From assembly GCA_903938815.1 (NCBI GenBank), contig CAJAES010000014.1:1-64000 (forward strand): a stretch of DNA of 64,000 nucleotides. Reading direction: 5' to 3'. The notes below the pieces were generated by a model. It saw nothing but the letters and a program-made list of their open reading frames with translations. It was not told the origin of the DNA and made no database searches. The DNA is from an uncultured beta proteobacterium (GTDB lineage: Bacteria > Pseudomonadota > Gammaproteobacteria > Burkholderiales > Burkholderiaceae_C). Made by a program: the position numbers and the translations under genes. Shown piece by piece: positions 16,854 to 25,662 of this stretch (its first letter is position 1; every line of letters starts with the position of its first letter).

Positions 16854-18680
16854 ATGCAGACCCTCAGCGCACCCCCCCGATACTTCCAGGAACTTCTCCT
16901 TTCGCAACTCCGCGGCTTTCTCGGCGATGCCGAACCCGGCACCCTTGAACTGCTGCTGCCGCACCTGCAGTGGCTGGAGCTTGCGGGTGGCGAGACGCTG
17001 ATGTCCCAGGGCGACCCTGGCGATGCGATGTACGTGCTCGTGAGCGGCCGCCTGCGAGCCCTGATGGCCGGCGAAGACGGCCAGCCGCGCGTGGTGCGCG
17101 AGATCCCTCGCGGCCAGGTGGTCGGCGAGATGAGCCTCTTCACCGACGCGCCGCGCTCGGCCACGGTGATGGCGGTGCGCGATTCGGTGCTGGTGCGGCT
17201 GGAGCGCGCCGCCTTCCGTCATCTGCTGTCCACCAACGGCCTGGTCTCCATCTCGCTCACGCGGCAGATCATCGAGCGGCTGAGCACGCAGGATGCGCCT
17301 GCGCCGCCGGACCGACCGGTGACCATCGGCCTGCTGCCCATCACCGACGGCCTGGACGTGCGCGCCTTTGCCGAACGCCTGGCCGAACCGCTGCGGCGCA
17401 CCTGGCGCGTGGCGCTGGTGGATTCGTCCCGGCTGGCCGCTGCGCTGGCCGAGACCGATACCGCGCCGCTGAACCGGCGCGTGGCTGCCGAGGTCGACGA
17501 GATCGCCGCCGCGCATGACGTGGTGCTGCTGCTGGCGGACGCCACGGCCACACCCTGGACGGCCCAGTGCGCCCGCCATGCCGACGAACTGCTGCTGCTC
17601 GCCGATGCCGACGCGCCGCCGAAGCTGCACCCCATCGAGACCGCCTGCCTGATGCCCCCGGGCGGCTCGACCGGCGCGGCTGAAGTCCTGGTGCTGCTGC
17701 ACCCTGGGGATCGCCGGATGCCGCGCAAAACGGCCGCCTGGCTGGACCGCCGGCCCCTGGCGGACCACGTCAACATCCGCCCCACGCTCGACCGCGACAT
17801 GGCGCGTCTCGCGCGGCTGCAGACCCGCACCGCCACGGGTCTCGTGCTGGCCGGCGGCGGCGCGCGCGGGCTGGCGCACCTGGGCATCTACCAGGCGATG
17901 CTGGAGCGCGGCGTCGAGGTCGACGTGGTGGGCGGCACCAGCATCGGCGCCGTGATGGCCAGCGCCGTCGCTTCCGACCAGCCGTGGGACAGCACTCTCG
18001 CGAGCCTGCGCAAGGGCTTCCTGCGCAATCCCACCGGCGACTTCAACTGGCTGCCGCTGCTGTCGCTCATCAAGGGTCAGCGCATGAAGAGCGTTGTCGA
18101 GACCTGCATCCAGGAGGTCATGGGCCACGCCATCGATACGGAAGACCTCTGGAAGAACTTCTTCTGCATCGCCACCAACTACTCGCAGGCGCGCCAGTCG
18201 GTGCTGCGCCGGGGCCTGCTTCTGAAGGCGCTGCAGGCCAGCGTGGCGATTCCGGGTGCGCTGCCCCCCGTGGTGCGCGACGGTGACCTGCTCTGCGACG
18301 GCGGCACCTTCAACAACTTTCCGGTCGACGTGATGCGCCAGATGCGCGGCGTGGGCCGGGTGCTGGGGGTCGACCTCGTCACGAACAAGCCGCGGCGCAT
18401 CGACAACGAGCATGTGCCGGGTTCATGGGAACTGCTGCTGGACCGCCTGCGCCCGCGCAGTGCACGGCGCTTCCGGCTGCCGTCTCTCGCGGCCTATCTT
18501 GTCAACGCGACCATCCTGTACGGCATGTCGCGCCAGGAGCGCACGCGCCGCATGACCGATCAGCTCTTCAACCCGCCGCTGACGCGTCTGGGCCTGCTCG
18601 ACTGGCGCAAGTTCGACTCCGCCGTGCGCCAGGGCTACGAGCACGCCTGCGAGGTGCTGGACGGCAAGCCCCCGGCCTGA
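16854..18680 (+). CDS. cNMP-binding / patatin-like phospholipase (NTE family)
   Basis: 608-residue protein with an N-terminal cyclic-nucleotide-binding-type domain (about 20-140; motif PRGQVVGEMSLFTDAPRSAT), a middle Rossmann-like region (about 150-310) and a C-terminal patatin domain (about 328-500). The patatin glycine loop is GGGARG, the nucleophile elbow GTSIG and the catalytic Asp motif DGGTFNNFP. This architecture is that of neuropathy target esterase-type lysophospholipases, which act on membrane phospholipids. ATG 16854 (MQTLSAPPRY) is chosen because the longer frame overlaps the divergent hydrolase start without a plausible domain. A second, shorter patatin is at 31907. Confidence 0.9.
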   Translation: MQTLSAPPRYFQELLLSQLRGFLGDAEPGTLELLLPHLQWLELAGGETLMSQGDPGDAMYVLVSGRLRALMAGEDGQPRVVREIPRGQVVGEMSLFTDAPRSATVMAVRDSVLVRLERAAFRHLLSTNGLVSISLTRQIIERLSTQDAPAPPDRPVTIGLLPITDGLDVRAFAERLAEPLRRTWRVALVDSSRLAAALAETDTAPLNRRVAAEVDEIAAAHDVVLLLADATATPWTAQCARHADELLLLADADAPPKLHPIETACLMPPGGSTGAAEVLVLLHPGDRRMPRKTAAWLDRRPLADHVNIRPTLDRDMARLARLQTRTATGLVLAGGGARGLAHLGIYQAMLERGVEVDVVGGTSIGAVMASAVASDQPWDSTLASLRKGFLRNPTGDFNWLPLLSLIKGQRMKSVVETCIQEVMGHAIDTEDLWKNFFCIATNYSQARQSVLRRGLLLKALQASVAIPGALPPVVRDGDLLCDGGTFNNFPVDVMRQMRGVGRVLGVDLVTNKPRRIDNEHVPGSWELLLDRLRPRSARRFRLPSLAAYLVNATILYGMSRQERTRRMTDQLFNPPLTRLGLLDWRKFDSAVRQGYEHACEVLDGKPPA

Positions 18681-18844
18681 GCCCGGGTGGGCGGGCGCCA
18701 GGGCCTGGGGTCGACGCCGGCCATGGCCGGAATTCCTGCGGGTTGACGCCTCATTTGTGAGGATTCCCGAGCGGTGTGGGCTTCTATCGTTGGCGCCATG
18801 GCGGCCCTGTGCGCGCCGATCGTCGTTCCACTCGTGCCAGGCCC

Positions 18845-20014
18845 ATGACCTACCTTTCGATTGCCGTGTCCGTGCTCGTGGCCGTTCTGGCCGTGTGGGT
18901 GATCCGCACGATCCTGTCGCGGCCGTCCACCGAGCACTGGGCCCAGCCTTCCGCGACTGACGTCGAGGCGCACGAGCCCCCTGCCGCGCCGCGCCTGGCG
19001 GCGCAGCCGGCGTTCAAGGGCACCATCGCCGCGTCGGTCGCGGTGGTCGGCGGCGAGCCTTGTCCGCCTGAACTGGCGGCCTTCGTCATGAGCAAGGCCG
19101 CCCAGCTGCCACGCGAGCGGCGCGACGCCATCACTGCCGTCTTCCGGAACGTGCCGCGGCCGCCCAGGCTGCTGCAGCACCTGCTGTCCCCCGACTTCGT
19201 GGGCGCCGCCAGTTCCGCCGAACTCGTCGACCTGATCGCCAGCGAGCCGCTGATCGCAGCCAAGGTCCTGGCCACCGTCAACTCGCCGTTCTATGCGCTG
19301 CGCACGCCGGTGCAGAGCATCGGCCAGGCCGTGAGCTACCTGGGTCTGAATGCCGTGCGCAGCGTCTGCCTGCAGTACATCCTGATCGACAGCTTCAAGG
19401 CCGACAGCCGCGAAAGGCAGCAGGTTCTCGACGCCACGTGGCGTGCCAGCGCGCTGGCCAGCGAGCTGATGCAGAACCTCTCGAACAAGCTCGACCTGCA
19501 TGACCCCGGCTCGCTGTCCAGCGCCGTCGTGCTGTCCTTCCTGGGGCGTCTGGCCACTGCCGGGACCATGCCGCGCGGCCTGCTGGCGAAGATCCCGTCA
19601 CGCGGCTTCCTGCCCCGCGTCGCGGCTGAGCAGGCCATGCTCGGCCTGTGCTCGGCCGAGATCGGGCGCCTGCTGATGACGGCCTGGGCGCTGCCCGAGG
19701 CGATCGTCGACGACGCGACGGGCATCGACCGCATCCTCGTGACGCCGGCAGACAGCGCCAGCACGGCGCGTGCACTGCGCCACGCGCTGTGCTATCTCTG
19801 TGCGCGCCTGGGCGAACGCCTGGCCGATGGCGAACTGGAGTCGCTGGACGACTTCGATCTCGCCACCGACGCCGGCCCCGACCTGTTCCATCTGCGCAGT
19901 CACTTCAATGAAGCCCTCGCGGCGCGCGTGGCCGAGAAGCTCCGGTCGCCCGACCTCGGTGCCAGCGTCCGGCGCATCCTGCGGGCCACTGAAAAGGAAG
20001 CCGTCGCGGCCTGA
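18845..20014 (+). CDS. Membrane-anchored HDOD-domain protein
   Basis: 389-residue protein with one N-terminal membrane helix (about 3-23, MTYLSIAVSVLVAVLAVWVI), a Pro/Ala-rich linker and an HDOD domain (about 120-320). Family-like stretches include LIASEPLIAAKVLATVNSPF and SIGQAVSYLGLNAVRSVCLQ. It is the second HDOD protein in the window, but differs from 13661-14500 in having a membrane anchor and an extended linker. Probably a signalling or regulatory scaffold; no effector domain is attached. It faces ruvC convergently with only 37 bases between stops. Confidence 0.82.
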   Translation: MTYLSIAVSVLVAVLAVWVIRTILSRPSTEHWAQPSATDVEAHEPPAAPRLAAQPAFKGTIAASVAVVGGEPCPPELAAFVMSKAAQLPRERRDAITAVFRNVPRPPRLLQHLLSPDFVGAASSAELVDLIASEPLIAAKVLATVNSPFYALRTPVQSIGQAVSYLGLNAVRSVCLQYILIDSFKADSRERQQVLDATWRASALASELMQNLSNKLDLHDPGSLSSAVVLSFLGRLATAGTMPRGLLAKIPSRGFLPRVAAEQAMLGLCSAEIGRLLMTAWALPEAIVDDATGIDRILVTPADSASTARALRHALCYLCARLGERLADGELESLDDFDLATDAGPDLFHLRSHFNEALAARVAEKLRSPDLGASVRRILRATEKEAVAA

Positions 20015-20016
20015 AC

Positions 20017-20034
20017 GCCGGGCAGGAGCCCGGC
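20017..20034. terminator. Hairpin between convergent HDOD gene and ruvC
   Basis: A perfect 7-bp stem GCCGGGC/GCCCGGC with an AGGA loop lies in the 37-base gap between the two stops. It has no T-run on either strand, so it may act as a weak bidirectional terminator or transcript-end stabiliser. Confidence 0.4.
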
Positions 20035-20051
20035 AGTTCCCGGGCGCGGTG

Positions 20052-20603
20052 TCAGTACACACGCCCCTTGCGGAATTGCCCGTGCTGGCGGCGCGTGACT
20101 TCGGTTGCACCCGCCAGCGCCGCGATCGAGGCGCCCGCATGCGCATGCGTGATGGCCAGGCCCAGCGCATCGGCTGCGTCCTTGCCGGGCAGCCCCGGCA
20201 GCGCCAGCAGCCGCTTGACCATCTCCTGCACCTGCTCCTTGTTCGCCAGCCCGTGGCCGACGATGGACTTCTTCATCTGCAGCGCGGTGTACTCGGCCAC
20301 CGGCATGTCGCCCGACACCAGCGCCGCCAGCGCCGCGCCGCGCGCCTGCCCGAGCAGCAGCGTGCTCTGCGGGTTGACGTTGACGAACACGATCTCCACC
20401 GAGGCCTGCTGCGGCGAGTACGTCTGCACCACCTCGCGCACGCCCTCGAAGATGATCTTCAGTCGCCCGGGCAGGTCGCCGCGCGGCGCTTCCAGCGTGC
20501 TGATGGTGCCGCTGGCCACGTAGCACAGGCGCGGCCCGTCGGCTTCGATGACGCCGAAGCCGGTGCGCTGCAGGCCGGGGTCGATGCCCAGGATTCGGAT
20601 CAT
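20052..20603 (-). CDS. ruvC: Holliday junction resolvase RuvC
   Basis: 183-residue Mg-dependent endonuclease that resolves Holliday junctions with RuvAB in recombinational repair. Acidic active-site residues are seen in [15 protein letters not shown] (Asp), [12 protein letters not shown] (Glu) and [15 protein letters not shown] (Asp-Asp). [10 protein letters not shown] is the family start. Its ATG overlaps the TGA of the upstream CdsA-like gene (ATGA), so the longer frame starting at 20657 is rejected. No ruvAB in the window. Coupling of ruvC to phospholipid genes is probably positional rather than functional. Confidence 0.96.
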   Translation of the reverse strand: MIRILGIDPGLQRTGFGVIEADGPRLCYVASGTISTLEAPRGDLPGRLKIIFEGVREVVQTYSPQQASVEIVFVNVNPQSTLLLGQARGAALAALVSGDMPVAEYTALQMKKSIVGHGLANKEQVQEMVKRLLALPGLPGKDAADALGLAITHAHAGASIAALAGATEVTRRQHGQFRKGRVY

Positions 20604-21565
20604 CGGATGTGGAAGTACCAGCGTACGGCGTGGAAGAAGACGGGTGCTGCGAAGCACAGCGGCGCCAGCCGGTCGAGCAGGCCCACCGCGCCGGTGACGG
20701 AACTGCGGTTGCCCCAGTAGCGCACGCCCGCGTCCTTCTTGAGCGCCTTCATCACCAGTTCACCGAGCGTGCCGGCCCCGCCCGCGATGAAGCCCAGCGC
20801 CAGGGCCTGAGGCGCCTGGAAGGGCGTGCTCCAGTAGAGCAGCGCGCCGCACACGCCGCCCGCCAGCGCACCCAGCGCCCAGGCGCGGTAGGAGAACGAC
20901 CGGTCGATCCGGCGCGCCACCGGCCTGCGGCGCAGCCAGCGGCTGGCGGCCTCCTGCACGAGCTGCGCGGCCGATGCCACCACCACCAGGAAGAACACCA
21001 GGAACGCGCCGCGCCCCGCGTGGCGGCCTGGAAAATCCAGCAGCAGCAGGGCCGGCGCGTGGCTGAGCCCGTAGACGCACACCATGATGCCCCACTGGAT
21101 CTTCGCGTTGCGCTCCAGGAATCGATGCGGGTCGCCGGCCAGCGCCGAGGCCACCGGGATCGCGAGAAAGGCGTAGACCGGAATGAAGACCGTGAACAGG
21201 TCGAAGGCCCGCAGACCCACCAGCAGGTACTGCAGCGGCAGGATCGCGAAGAACGCCAGGATCAGGCTGCGATGGTCGCCCCGGCGGGTGTGCACCAGCG
21301 TGATCATCTCGCGCAGCGTCAGGAACGACAGCACGCCGAACAGCAGCGTCGCCCCCAGTGCGCCCGAGGCCCAGGCCAGCCAGAAGACGACCGCCGCGAC
21401 CCAGAGCGCGCCCAGGTCGCGCTTGAGCGGCCCGAGGCGAGGGTCTTCCTCGCGCCGGATCGTCCAGGCCAGCAGGCCCACGGTGGCCAGCGCCAGGCTG
21501 CCGAACAGCGTGAGGAACAGCAGGGCCACCTGCTGGTCGACGTGAAGATCTCGCAGGAAGCCCAT
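20600..21565 (-). CDS. CdsA-like phosphatidate cytidylyltransferase (integral membrane)
   Basis: 321-residue polytopic protein with about eight hydrophobic helices. The C-terminal part has the CTP-transferase signature in diverged form: [18 protein letters not shown], then a [14 protein letters not shown] stretch corresponding to the usual GHGGxLDRxD motif. Phosphatidate cytidylyltransferases make CDP-diacylglycerol for phospholipid synthesis. The variant motif ([14 protein letters not shown]) and the adjacent acyltransferase resemble the second, YnbB-like copy found in many proteobacteria rather than the essential CdsA next to dxr. It lies 1 base downstream of the acyltransferase stop and overlaps ruvC. 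Confidence 0.88.
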   Translation of the reverse strand: MGFLRDLHVDQQVALLFLTLFGSLALATVGLLAWTIRREEDPRLGPLKRDLGALWVAAVVFWLAWASGALGATLLFGVLSFLTLREMITLVHTRRGDHRSLILAFFAILPLQYLLVGLRAFDLFTVFIPVYAFLAIPVASALAGDPHRFLERNAKIQWGIMVCVYGLSHAPALLLLDFPGRHAGRGAFLVFFLVVVASAAQLVQEAASRWLRRRPVARRIDRSFSYRAWALGALAGGVCGALLYWSTPFQAPQALALGFIAGGAGTLGELVMKALKKDAGVRYWGNRSSVTGAVGLLDRLAPLCFAAPVFFHAVRWYFHIR

Positions 21566-21566
21566 G

Positions 21567-22187
21567 TCAGCTGCCCGGGGGCCGTTGGGCGATCACGGCG
21601 GCGCGGGCGCGTTCCAGGAACGCGCGCTTGTCCTCGCCGGGGGTCAGGTGCAGCGGTTCGCCGAAAGTCACGGTGCACAGCACCGGCACCGGCACCACTT
21701 CGCCCTTGGGCATCACGCGCTGCACGTTGTCGATCCAGGCCGGCACCAGCGGCACGCCCGGAAACTGCTCGGCCAGGTGGTACAGGCCGCTCTTGAAAGG
21801 CTGCGGGTCGCCCTTGTTGCTGCGCGTGCCCTCCGGAAAGATCACCAGCGAGTCGCCGTTCGACAAGGCATCCACCAGGGGCTCCAGAGGGTCCTGGTCG
21901 TCGGTGCGCTGGCGTGCCACGTAGACGGCGTTGAAGACCTCGCGCGTGATCCAGTGCTTGAAGCGGCTGGAAGTCCAGTAGTCCTTTGCCGCGATGGGGC
22001 GCGTGGTGGCGCGCAGTTCCAGTGGCAGCGCCGCCCAGATCAGCACCCAGTCGAGGTGGCTCTGGTGGTTGGCGAAGTAGATGCGTTGCTCCGCCTTGGG
22101 TGCGCAGCCCTTCCAATGGCCCTGCGCGCCCGTGATCAACCGGGCGATGGAGGCCAGCAGCAGGCCCATCAGCTCGGGGCGCGTCAT
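21567..22187 (-). CDS. PlsC-like lysophospholipid (1-acylglycerol-3-phosphate) acyltransferase
   Basis: 206-residue acyltransferase with the catalytic NHQSHLD (HX4D, about residues 40-46), the substrate-binding FPEGTRSNKG (about 117-126) and the later VPLVPAWIDN block. These enzymes acylate lysophosphatidic acid to phosphatidic acid, the substrate of the CdsA-like enzyme encoded immediately downstream. The two stop/start positions are only 1 base apart, so the pair acts as a small phospholipid operon. It follows purH on the same strand after a 46-base gap. Confidence 0.88.
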   Translation of the reverse strand: MTRPELMGLLLASIARLITGAQGHWKGCAPKAEQRIYFANHQSHLDWVLIWAALPLELRATTRPIAAKDYWTSSRFKHWITREVFNAVYVARQRTDDQDPLEPLVDALSNGDSLVIFPEGTRSNKGDPQPFKSGLYHLAEQFPGVPLVPAWIDNVQRVMPKGEVVPVPVLCTVTFGEPLHLTPGEDKRAFLERARAAVIAQRPPGS

Positions 22188-22233
22188 GCGCCGATGGTAC
22201 CCAGTGGCGGCACTGGCTTGGCCGGGCCCCGGT

Positions 22234-23805
22234 TCAGTGCCGGAAGTGGCGCGTGCCGGTGAAGACCATGGCCACGCCGCGCTCGTCGGCGGCCGCGATC
22301 ACTTCCGGGTCGCGCATCGAGCCGCCCGGCTGGATCACGCAGGCCGCGCCGGCGTCCACCACCACGTCCAGGCCGTCGCGGAACGGGAAGAAGGCGTCGC
22401 TGGCGACCGCCGAGCCCAGCATCGACAGGCCTGCGTTCTGCGCCTTGATGCTGGCGATGCGCGCGCTGTCGATGCGGCTCATCTGGCCGGCGCCGACACC
22501 GATGGTCATGCCGCCGCCGCAGAACACGATGGCGTTGCTCTTGACGAACTTGGCCACTTTCCAGGCGAACATCAGGTCCTGCATCTGCTGCTCCGTGGGC
22601 GCGAGCCGGGTCACGACCCGCAGTTCGCCCGCGCCGACGTTCTTGCTGTCCTGCGTCTGCAGCAGCACGCCGCCGCCGACGCGCTTGCAGTCCCAGGTGT
22701 TCATCTCGCTCGACAGCGGCACCTCGAGCAGCCGCACGTTCTGCTTGGAGGCAAAGACGGCGCGCGCCTCGGCGCTGATGCGCGGCGCGATCAGCACCTC
22801 GACGAACTGCTTGGCCACCTGCTCGGCCGCCGCAGCGTCGAGTTCGCGGTTGAAGGCGATGATGCCGCCGAAGGCCGATGTGGGGTCGGTCTGGAAGGCC
22901 TTGGTGTAGCACTCGAGCGGGGTCGCGCCCAGGGCCACGCCGCAGGGGTTGGCGTGCTTGACGATCACGCAGGCCGGCGTGTCGAAGGTCTTCACGCACT
23001 CCCAGGCCGCGTCGGCGTCCGCGATGTTGTTGTAGCTCAGGGCCTTGCCTTGCAGCTGCACCCACTGCGCCAGCGTGCCGGGCGCGGGCTTGGCGTCCCG
23101 GTAGAAGGCGGCGCCCTGGTGCGGGTTCTCGCCGTAGCGCATGTCCTGCGTCTTGTTGAGCTGCAGGTTCCACACGTCGGGGAATGCGTCACGCGCGGGC
23201 ACGGCGCCGGCAGCGTCCTCCGCGCCGGGTTGCAGCGCGGTCAGGTAGTTGGTGATCATGCCGTCGTAGGCGGCGGTGTGCGCGAAGACCTTCTTGGCCA
23301 GCGCGAAGTGCGTGGCCCGCGTGATGCCGCCGGCCTTCAGCTCCGCGAGCGCGGTGGCGTAGTCCGACGGGTCGATCAGCACCGCCACGTCGGCCCAGTT
23401 CTTGGCCGCGGCGCGCAGCATGGCGGGCCCGCCGATGTCGATGTTCTCGATCGCGTCCTCGAGCGTGCAGTCCGGGCGGGCGGTGGCGTTGGCGAAGGGG
23501 TAGAGGTTCACCACCAGGAGATCGATCGTGCCGATGCCGTGCTCAGCCAGCGCAGCCATGTGCGCGGGCAGGTCGCGCCGGGCCAGCAGGCCGCCGTGGA
23601 TGCGGGGGTGCAGCGTCTTCACGCGGCCGTCCAGCATTTCAGGGAAGCCGGTGATCTCGGCCACCTCGGTCACTGGCAGGCCGGCCTCGGCCAGCAGGCG
23701 CGCGGTGCCGCCGGTGGACAGCAGGGCCACGCCCAGCGCGTGCAGTTCGCGTGCGAATTCGAGAACGCCGGTCTTGTCGGAAACGGAAATCAGTGCGGTG
23801 GTCAT
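22234..23805 (-). CDS. purH: Bifunctional AICAR transformylase/IMP cyclohydrolase PurH
   Basis: 523-residue enzyme of the last two steps of IMP synthesis. The N-terminal IMP cyclohydrolase domain starts ISVSDKTG and contains STGGTARLL and [12 protein letters not shown]. The C-terminal transformylase domain contains [12 protein letters not shown] (catalytic Lys-His) and RYGENPHQ. Two starts are possible: ATG 23805 (family-like [13 protein letters not shown]), adopted here, or ATG 23820, whose ATGA overlaps the fis stop. Neither has a clear Shine-Dalgarno, consistent with coupling. dusB-fis-purH is a recurrent arrangement in beta-proteobacteria. Confidence 0.97.
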   Translation of the reverse strand: MTTALISVSDKTGVLEFARELHALGVALLSTGGTARLLAEAGLPVTEVAEITGFPEMLDGRVKTLHPRIHGGLLARRDLPAHMAALAEHGIGTIDLLVVNLYPFANATARPDCTLEDAIENIDIGGPAMLRAAAKNWADVAVLIDPSDYATALAELKAGGITRATHFALAKKVFAHTAAYDGMITNYLTALQPGAEDAAGAVPARDAFPDVWNLQLNKTQDMRYGENPHQGAAFYRDAKPAPGTLAQWVQLQGKALSYNNIADADAAWECVKTFDTPACVIVKHANPCGVALGATPLECYTKAFQTDPTSAFGGIIAFNRELDAAAAEQVAKQFVEVLIAPRISAEARAVFASKQNVRLLEVPLSSEMNTWDCKRVGGGVLLQTQDSKNVGAGELRVVTRLAPTEQQMQDLMFAWKVAKFVKSNAIVFCGGGMTIGVGAGQMSRIDSARIASIKAQNAGLSMLGSAVASDAFFPFRDGLDVVVDAGAACVIQPGGSMRDPEVIAAADERGVAMVFTGTRHFRH

Positions 23806-23816
23806 GCGGTGTCCGG

Positions 23817-24053
23817 TCATTCGGTCAGTCCGTGCTGCAGCAGCTTGCGGCGCAGAGTGTTGCGGTTGATGCCCAGCCACTCGGCGGCCTTGCTCTGGTT
23901 GCCTTCGGCCTGCTGCATCACCACGGTGAGCAGCGGCTTTTCCACCGCGTCGAGCACCATCTGGTGCACGCCGTGCGGCTGTTCGCCGCCGAGGTCGCGG
24001 AAGTAGGTCTCCAGGGCGTCCCGGATGCAGATGTCGATGGGCGAATGGCTCAT
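23817..24053 (-). CDS. fis: DNA-binding protein Fis
   Basis: 78-residue nucleoid-associated protein that bends DNA and activates stable RNA and other promoters. The C-terminal helix-turn-helix reads [20 protein letters not shown]. Residues 1-40 form the dimerisation helices; this short form without the full N-terminal beta-hairpin arm is normal for beta-proteobacteria. Its ATG overlaps the dusB TGA (ATGA), and its own TGA overlaps a possible purH ATG, giving a tightly coupled dusB-fis-purH operon. Confidence 0.96.
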   Translation of the reverse strand: MSHSPIDICIRDALETYFRDLGGEQPHGVHQMVLDAVEKPLLTVVMQQAEGNQSKAAEWLGINRNTLRRKLLQHGLTE

Positions 24054-25078
24054 GCCGAGAGCCGCGCGCGGGCGTCGTTGGCAGCCGGCAGCAGCGGGTG
24101 AGCCTCGGCCAGGGTGTCGAAGAACGTGGCGACGGCGCGCACCTGCGCGTCGGCGCTTTCCAGGGTGTTCATCGCGGCCCGGAAGGCCTCGCCGCCGGGC
24201 AGCGCGCGCACGGCCCAGCCGATGTGCTTGCGCGCGGTGCGCACGCCCACGCCTTCGCCGTACAGGCCGTAATGGTCGTGCAGATGGGCCAGCAGCCAGC
24301 CGCGCACCTCGCGCGTGGCAGGGGGCGGCAGGTGCTCGCCGGTGGCCAGGAAGTGCGCGATCTCGCGGAAGATCCAGGGACGACCCTGCGCCGCGCGGCC
24401 GATCATCAGCGCGTCGGCACCCGTGGCCTTCAGCACGTCGCGTGCCTTCTCCGGGGTGTCGATGTCGCCGTTGGCCACCACGGGAATCCGCAGCACCGAC
24501 TTGATGTCGGCGATGGTGTCGTATTCGGCCTGCCCGCCGTAGCCCTGCTCACGCGTGCGCCCGTGCACGGTCAGCATCGCGATGCCGGCGGATTCCGCGG
24601 CGCGCGCCAGCACCGGGGCGTTGCGCTGCGCGGCGCACCAGCCGGTGCGCATCTTCAGCGTGACGGGGACGTTGCGCGGTGCGCAGGCGGCCACCACGGC
24701 CTCGACGATGTCGATCGCGAGGCCTTCGTTCTGCATCAGCGCCGAGCCGGCCCAGGTGTTGCACACCTTCTTGGCCGGGCAGCCCATGTTGATGTCGATG
24801 ATCTGCGCGCCGCGATCGATGTTGTACTGCGCGGCTTCGGCCATCTCGACCGGGTCCACGCCTGCGATCTGCACCGCGATGGGCCCGGGCTCGCCGGTGT
24901 GGTCGGCGCGGCGCGAGGTCTTCAGCGAGGCCCACAGGTGGCGCTGGCTGGTCACCATCTCGCTCACTGCGTGGCCTGCGCCCAGTTGCCGGCATAGCAC
25001 CCGGAACGGCCTGTCCGTCACGCCCGCCATGGGGGCGACGAAAAGACGGTTCGGCAGCGTGTACGTGCCGATTTTCAT
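24050..25078 (-). CDS. dusB: tRNA-dihydrouridine synthase B
   Basis: 342-residue FMN-dependent TIM-barrel enzyme that reduces uridine to dihydrouridine in the tRNA D-loop using NADPH. Family motifs include [12 protein letters not shown] at the N-terminus, [20 protein letters not shown] (catalytic Cys in GCP, about residue 100), [17 protein letters not shown] and ANGDIDTPE followed by [19 protein letters not shown] 25078 ([11 protein letters not shown]) is the family start. It is the first gene of a dusB-fis-purH operon with ATGA overlaps. A good -10 (TATACT) lies 42 bases upstream. Confidence 0.97.
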   Translation of the reverse strand: MKIGTYTLPNRLFVAPMAGVTDRPFRVLCRQLGAGHAVSEMVTSQRHLWASLKTSRRADHTGEPGPIAVQIAGVDPVEMAEAAQYNIDRGAQIIDINMGCPAKKVCNTWAGSALMQNEGLAIDIVEAVVAACAPRNVPVTLKMRTGWCAAQRNAPVLARAAESAGIAMLTVHGRTREQGYGGQAEYDTIADIKSVLRIPVVANGDIDTPEKARDVLKATGADALMIGRAAQGRPWIFREIAHFLATGEHLPPPATREVRGWLLAHLHDHYGLYGEGVGVRTARKHIGWAVRALPGGEAFRAAMNTLESADAQVRAVATFFDTLAEAHPLLPAANDARARLSA

Positions 25079-25119
25079 GGTGTGACCGGGGTGTGGGCAG
25101 GGCGGGCAGGGGGAGGCGA

Positions 25120-25125
25120 AGTATA
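25120..25125 (-). promoter_or_regulatory. Candidate -10 element for dusB-fis-purH
   Basis: TATACT on the minus strand, the best -10 match upstream of dusB, predicts a leader of about 35 bases. The -35 position has only a weak TTATTC. In other proteobacteria the dusB-fis promoter is autoregulated by Fis; no Fis site is asserted here. Confidence 0.5.
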
Positions 25126-25157
25126 GCGGCGGCCCCTGCGTGAATAATGGGTGTTCC

Positions 25158-25643
25158 ATGGAAGAAATCCTGCGCTCTCTGCTCGCCACGCTGGCCCTGC
25201 CGGAGTTCGGGCTGAGTACCGTCTTCATCGTCTCGGCGGTCTCGGCCACGCTGGTGCCGGCCGGCAGCGAGTGGGTGGTGCTCGGCTTCCTGAAGCTCAA
25301 TCCCGACCTCTTCTGGACCACCATCGCAGTGGCGACCGCCGGCAACACCGTCGGCGGCGCGGCCACCTGGTGGATGGGCTACGGCGCCGAGCGGGCCTAC
25401 GAGAAGGTGGCGCACCGGCGGCCGACGGAACTGCGCGCGCTCAAGTGGCTGGAACGCTTCGGCCCGAAGGCCTGCCTGCTGTCGTGGCTGCCGGTGGTGG
25501 GCGACCCGCTGTGCGCCGTGGCGGGCTGGCTGCGGCTGCCGTTCTGGCCGTGCCTGGTGTACATGGCCATCGGCAAGTTCGGCCGCTATGTCACCATGAC
25601 AGGCGCCTTGTTGTGGTTGTTCCCGGGCACCTGGACGCCCTGA
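25158..25643 (+). CDS. YqaA-type (DedA/SNARE-associated-like) membrane protein
   Basis: 161-residue integral membrane protein of the YqaA branch of the DedA/VTT superfamily, whose members handle lipid flipping or membrane homeostasis. Visible features are an N-terminal hydrophobic region with FIVSAVSATLVPAGSEWVV, the conserved GNTVGGAATWWMGYG loop, the ERFGPKACLLSWLPVVGDP re-entrant motif containing the key Pro/Asp, and a final helix. ATG 25158 is used; the frame could extend only six codons further. It is divergent from dusB, with an AATAAT element 9 bases before the start. Confidence 0.87.
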   Translation: MEEILRSLLATLALPEFGLSTVFIVSAVSATLVPAGSEWVVLGFLKLNPDLFWTTIAVATAGNTVGGAATWWMGYGAERAYEKVAHRRPTELRALKWLERFGPKACLLSWLPVVGDPLCAVAGWLRLPFWPCLVYMAIGKFGRYVTMTGALLWLFPGTWTP

Positions 25644-25662
25644 TCTGGCGACAATCCCGGGC

